Origin: CAZTDP01 sp964612565
GTDB lineage: Bacteria > Patescibacteriota > WWE3 > UBA101185 > UBA10185
Assembly: GCA_964612565.1 (NCBI GenBank)
Contig: CAZTDP010000021.1
Span: 1 to 6,938, forward strand
Length of the DNA: 6,938 bases
Reading direction: 5' to 3'
This document shows positions 6,468 to 6,938 of the stretch, piece after piece; position 1 is the first letter of the stretch; every line of letters starts with the position of its first letter. A program made the position numbers and the translations under genes. The notes beneath the pieces are model-generated. The model did not search any database. It saw nothing but the letters and a program-made list of their open reading frames with translations, and was not told the origin of the DNA.

Positions 6468-6502
6468 AAAGCCGCTGGATGTTGATAATCAAGCGGCTTT
6501 TT
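6468..6502 (+). terminator. Bidirectional intrinsic terminator between tRNA-Lys and the downstream minus-strand gene
   Basis: AAAGCCGCT (6468-6476) pairs perfectly with AGCGGCTTT (6492-6500) around a 15-nt loop, in which GAT/ATC may add three pairs. On the plus strand the stem runs into five T's (6498-6502) and ends the tRNA transcript. On the minus strand the complement of the A-rich stretch at 6461-6470 provides TTTCTTTTTT, so it also terminates the convergent gene at 6521-6886. Confidence 0.9.
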
Positions 6503-6520
6503 AAAAAAGACGGAGAATAT

Positions 6521-6886
6521 TTATAGTTTATTTGTTGGCCATAAGTGCAACATCTCGAGTGCGATTTTTACCATCTGCGATGGTAAAATAGACCAATCGA
6601 CACAATGAACCGCTTGATTTTCAGGCACACTATCGAAAGGTAGTTCACACCAGTAAATAATAGGAGGTAGTTTGCCCTTATACAAATCTAGCGGCTTGCT
6701 GAAACTGTCCTTATACGCATAAAATATAACAACAGAGGTGCCCCGCGTCTCGAGGATCCTGACAAACTCGTCAAAGGTTGTTGCCTCAATTATCTCGAAA
6801 CCCACATGAGCAAAGGCATGCTGATAGCCAGAAAATCTGTAGCGCGCTTCCGGCGCTCCAACAAACAACGCAGTTTTACTCATCAT
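6521..6886 (-). CDS. Small receiver-like alpha/beta protein of unknown function
   Basis: I do not recognise a named family. The 121-aa protein alternates strands and helices like a response-regulator receiver domain: TALFVGA (5-11), helix SGYQHAFAHVGF, EIIEATT, helix FDEFVRILETRG, SVVIFYAY (51-58), PPIIYWCE (74-81), AVHCVDWS (92-99) and a closing helix PSQMVKIALEMLHLW. The expected phosphorylation residues are missing: no acidic pair after strand 1, no Asp ending strand 3, and no Lys after strand 5. If this fold is right, it is a pseudo-receiver. It has no output domain. A strong Shine-Dalgarno precedes the start, unlike every other gene here, and the composition is less AT-rich. ATG 6886 (6 nt spacing) and ATG 6883 (9 nt) are both plausible starts. 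The gene ends at the shared bidirectional terminator. Confidence 0.7.
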   Translation of the reverse strand: MMSKTALFVGAPEARYRFSGYQHAFAHVGFEIIEATTFDEFVRILETRGTSVVIFYAYKDSFSKPLDLYKGKLPPIIYWCELPFDSVPENQAVHCVDWSILPSQMVKIALEMLHLWPTNKL

Positions 6887-6892
6887 CTCTCA

Positions 6893-6898
6893 CTCCTT
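6893..6898 (-). promoter_or_regulatory. Strong Shine-Dalgarno AAGGAG
   Basis: AAGGAG on the minus strand lies 6 nt before ATG 6886, the only canonical ribosome binding site at a gene start in the window. It overlaps a small hairpin: ACTCC-CTAAA-GGAGT (5 bp, minus strand, 6906-6892), whose right arm contains GGAG. Confidence 0.7.
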
Positions 6899-6914
6899 TA
6901 GGGAGTTTGATGGG

Positions 6915-6920
6915 ATTTTA
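6915..6920 (-). promoter_or_regulatory. Possible -10 box (TAAAAT) for the receiver-like gene
   Basis: TAAAAT on the minus strand differs from TATAAT at one base and would start transcription about 20 nt before ATG 6886. The matching -35 at 17-nt spacing would start at 6938 and run off the window, so the promoter cannot be verified. Confidence 0.3.
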
Positions 6921-6938
6921 ACCCGTTTTTGGCTGAAA

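Noticed and set aside
1..6938. CRISPR array, transposase, phage or toxin-antitoxin genes.
   Set aside because: No regularly spaced repeats, transposase motifs, integrase or paired small genes of these types are visible on either strand.

Overview
The window is an AT-rich bacterial chromosome fragment with tightly packed genes. Several features suggest a Candidate Phyla Radiation (Patescibacteria) genome: large polyprenyl-phosphate-dependent membrane glycosyltransferases, Shine-Dalgarno-poor starts that look leaderless, very short intergenic gaps, and a pilin-like sequence style. This is an inference from style. No lineage-defining marker gene is present.

Layout. (1) 1-1341, plus strand: the 3' part of a GT87-type membrane glycosyltransferase whose C-terminal extracytoplasmic domain resembles a type IV pilin/pseudopilin. 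(2) 1342-1385: a short convergent junction with a 12-bp palindrome and a two-copy 22-bp tandem repeat. (3) 4657 to 1386, minus strand: a three-gene cluster of membrane proteins (an unassigned polytopic protein, an RDD-family protein, and a GT39/PMT-like glycosyltransferase). Genes 1 and 2 overlap by 8 nt and genes 2 and 3 are 4 nt apart, so this is very probably one operon. (4) 4658-4741: a divergent promoter region. A 10-bp perfect inverted repeat covers the start of the minus-strand operon, and both genes appear to have leaderless starts. (5) 4742-6249, plus strand: rlmN, encoding the 23S rRNA/tRNA A2 methyltransferase, followed by a small protein resembling nucleoside 2-deoxyribosyltransferases. 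(6) 6250-6364: helically phased T-tracts and a promoter, then tRNA-Lys(TTT) at 6365-6439 and a bidirectional terminator. (7) 6521-6886, minus strand: a small protein with a receiver-like alpha/beta pattern, a strong Shine-Dalgarno and less AT-rich composition than the rest.

How the genes relate. The two convergent glycosyltransferases belong to the GT-C superfamily, which transfers sugars from polyprenyl-phosphate donors on the outer face of the membrane. They suggest a local role in surface glycan or glycoprotein assembly. rlmN and tRNA-Lys are translation genes. The deoxyribosyltransferase-like protein may act in nucleotide salvage or clean-up.

I found no defence system, CRISPR array or mobile element. 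The most interesting points are the pilin-like domain fused to a glycosyltransferase, the operator-like dyad over a start codon, and a tRNA with C instead of the near-universal U at position 55.
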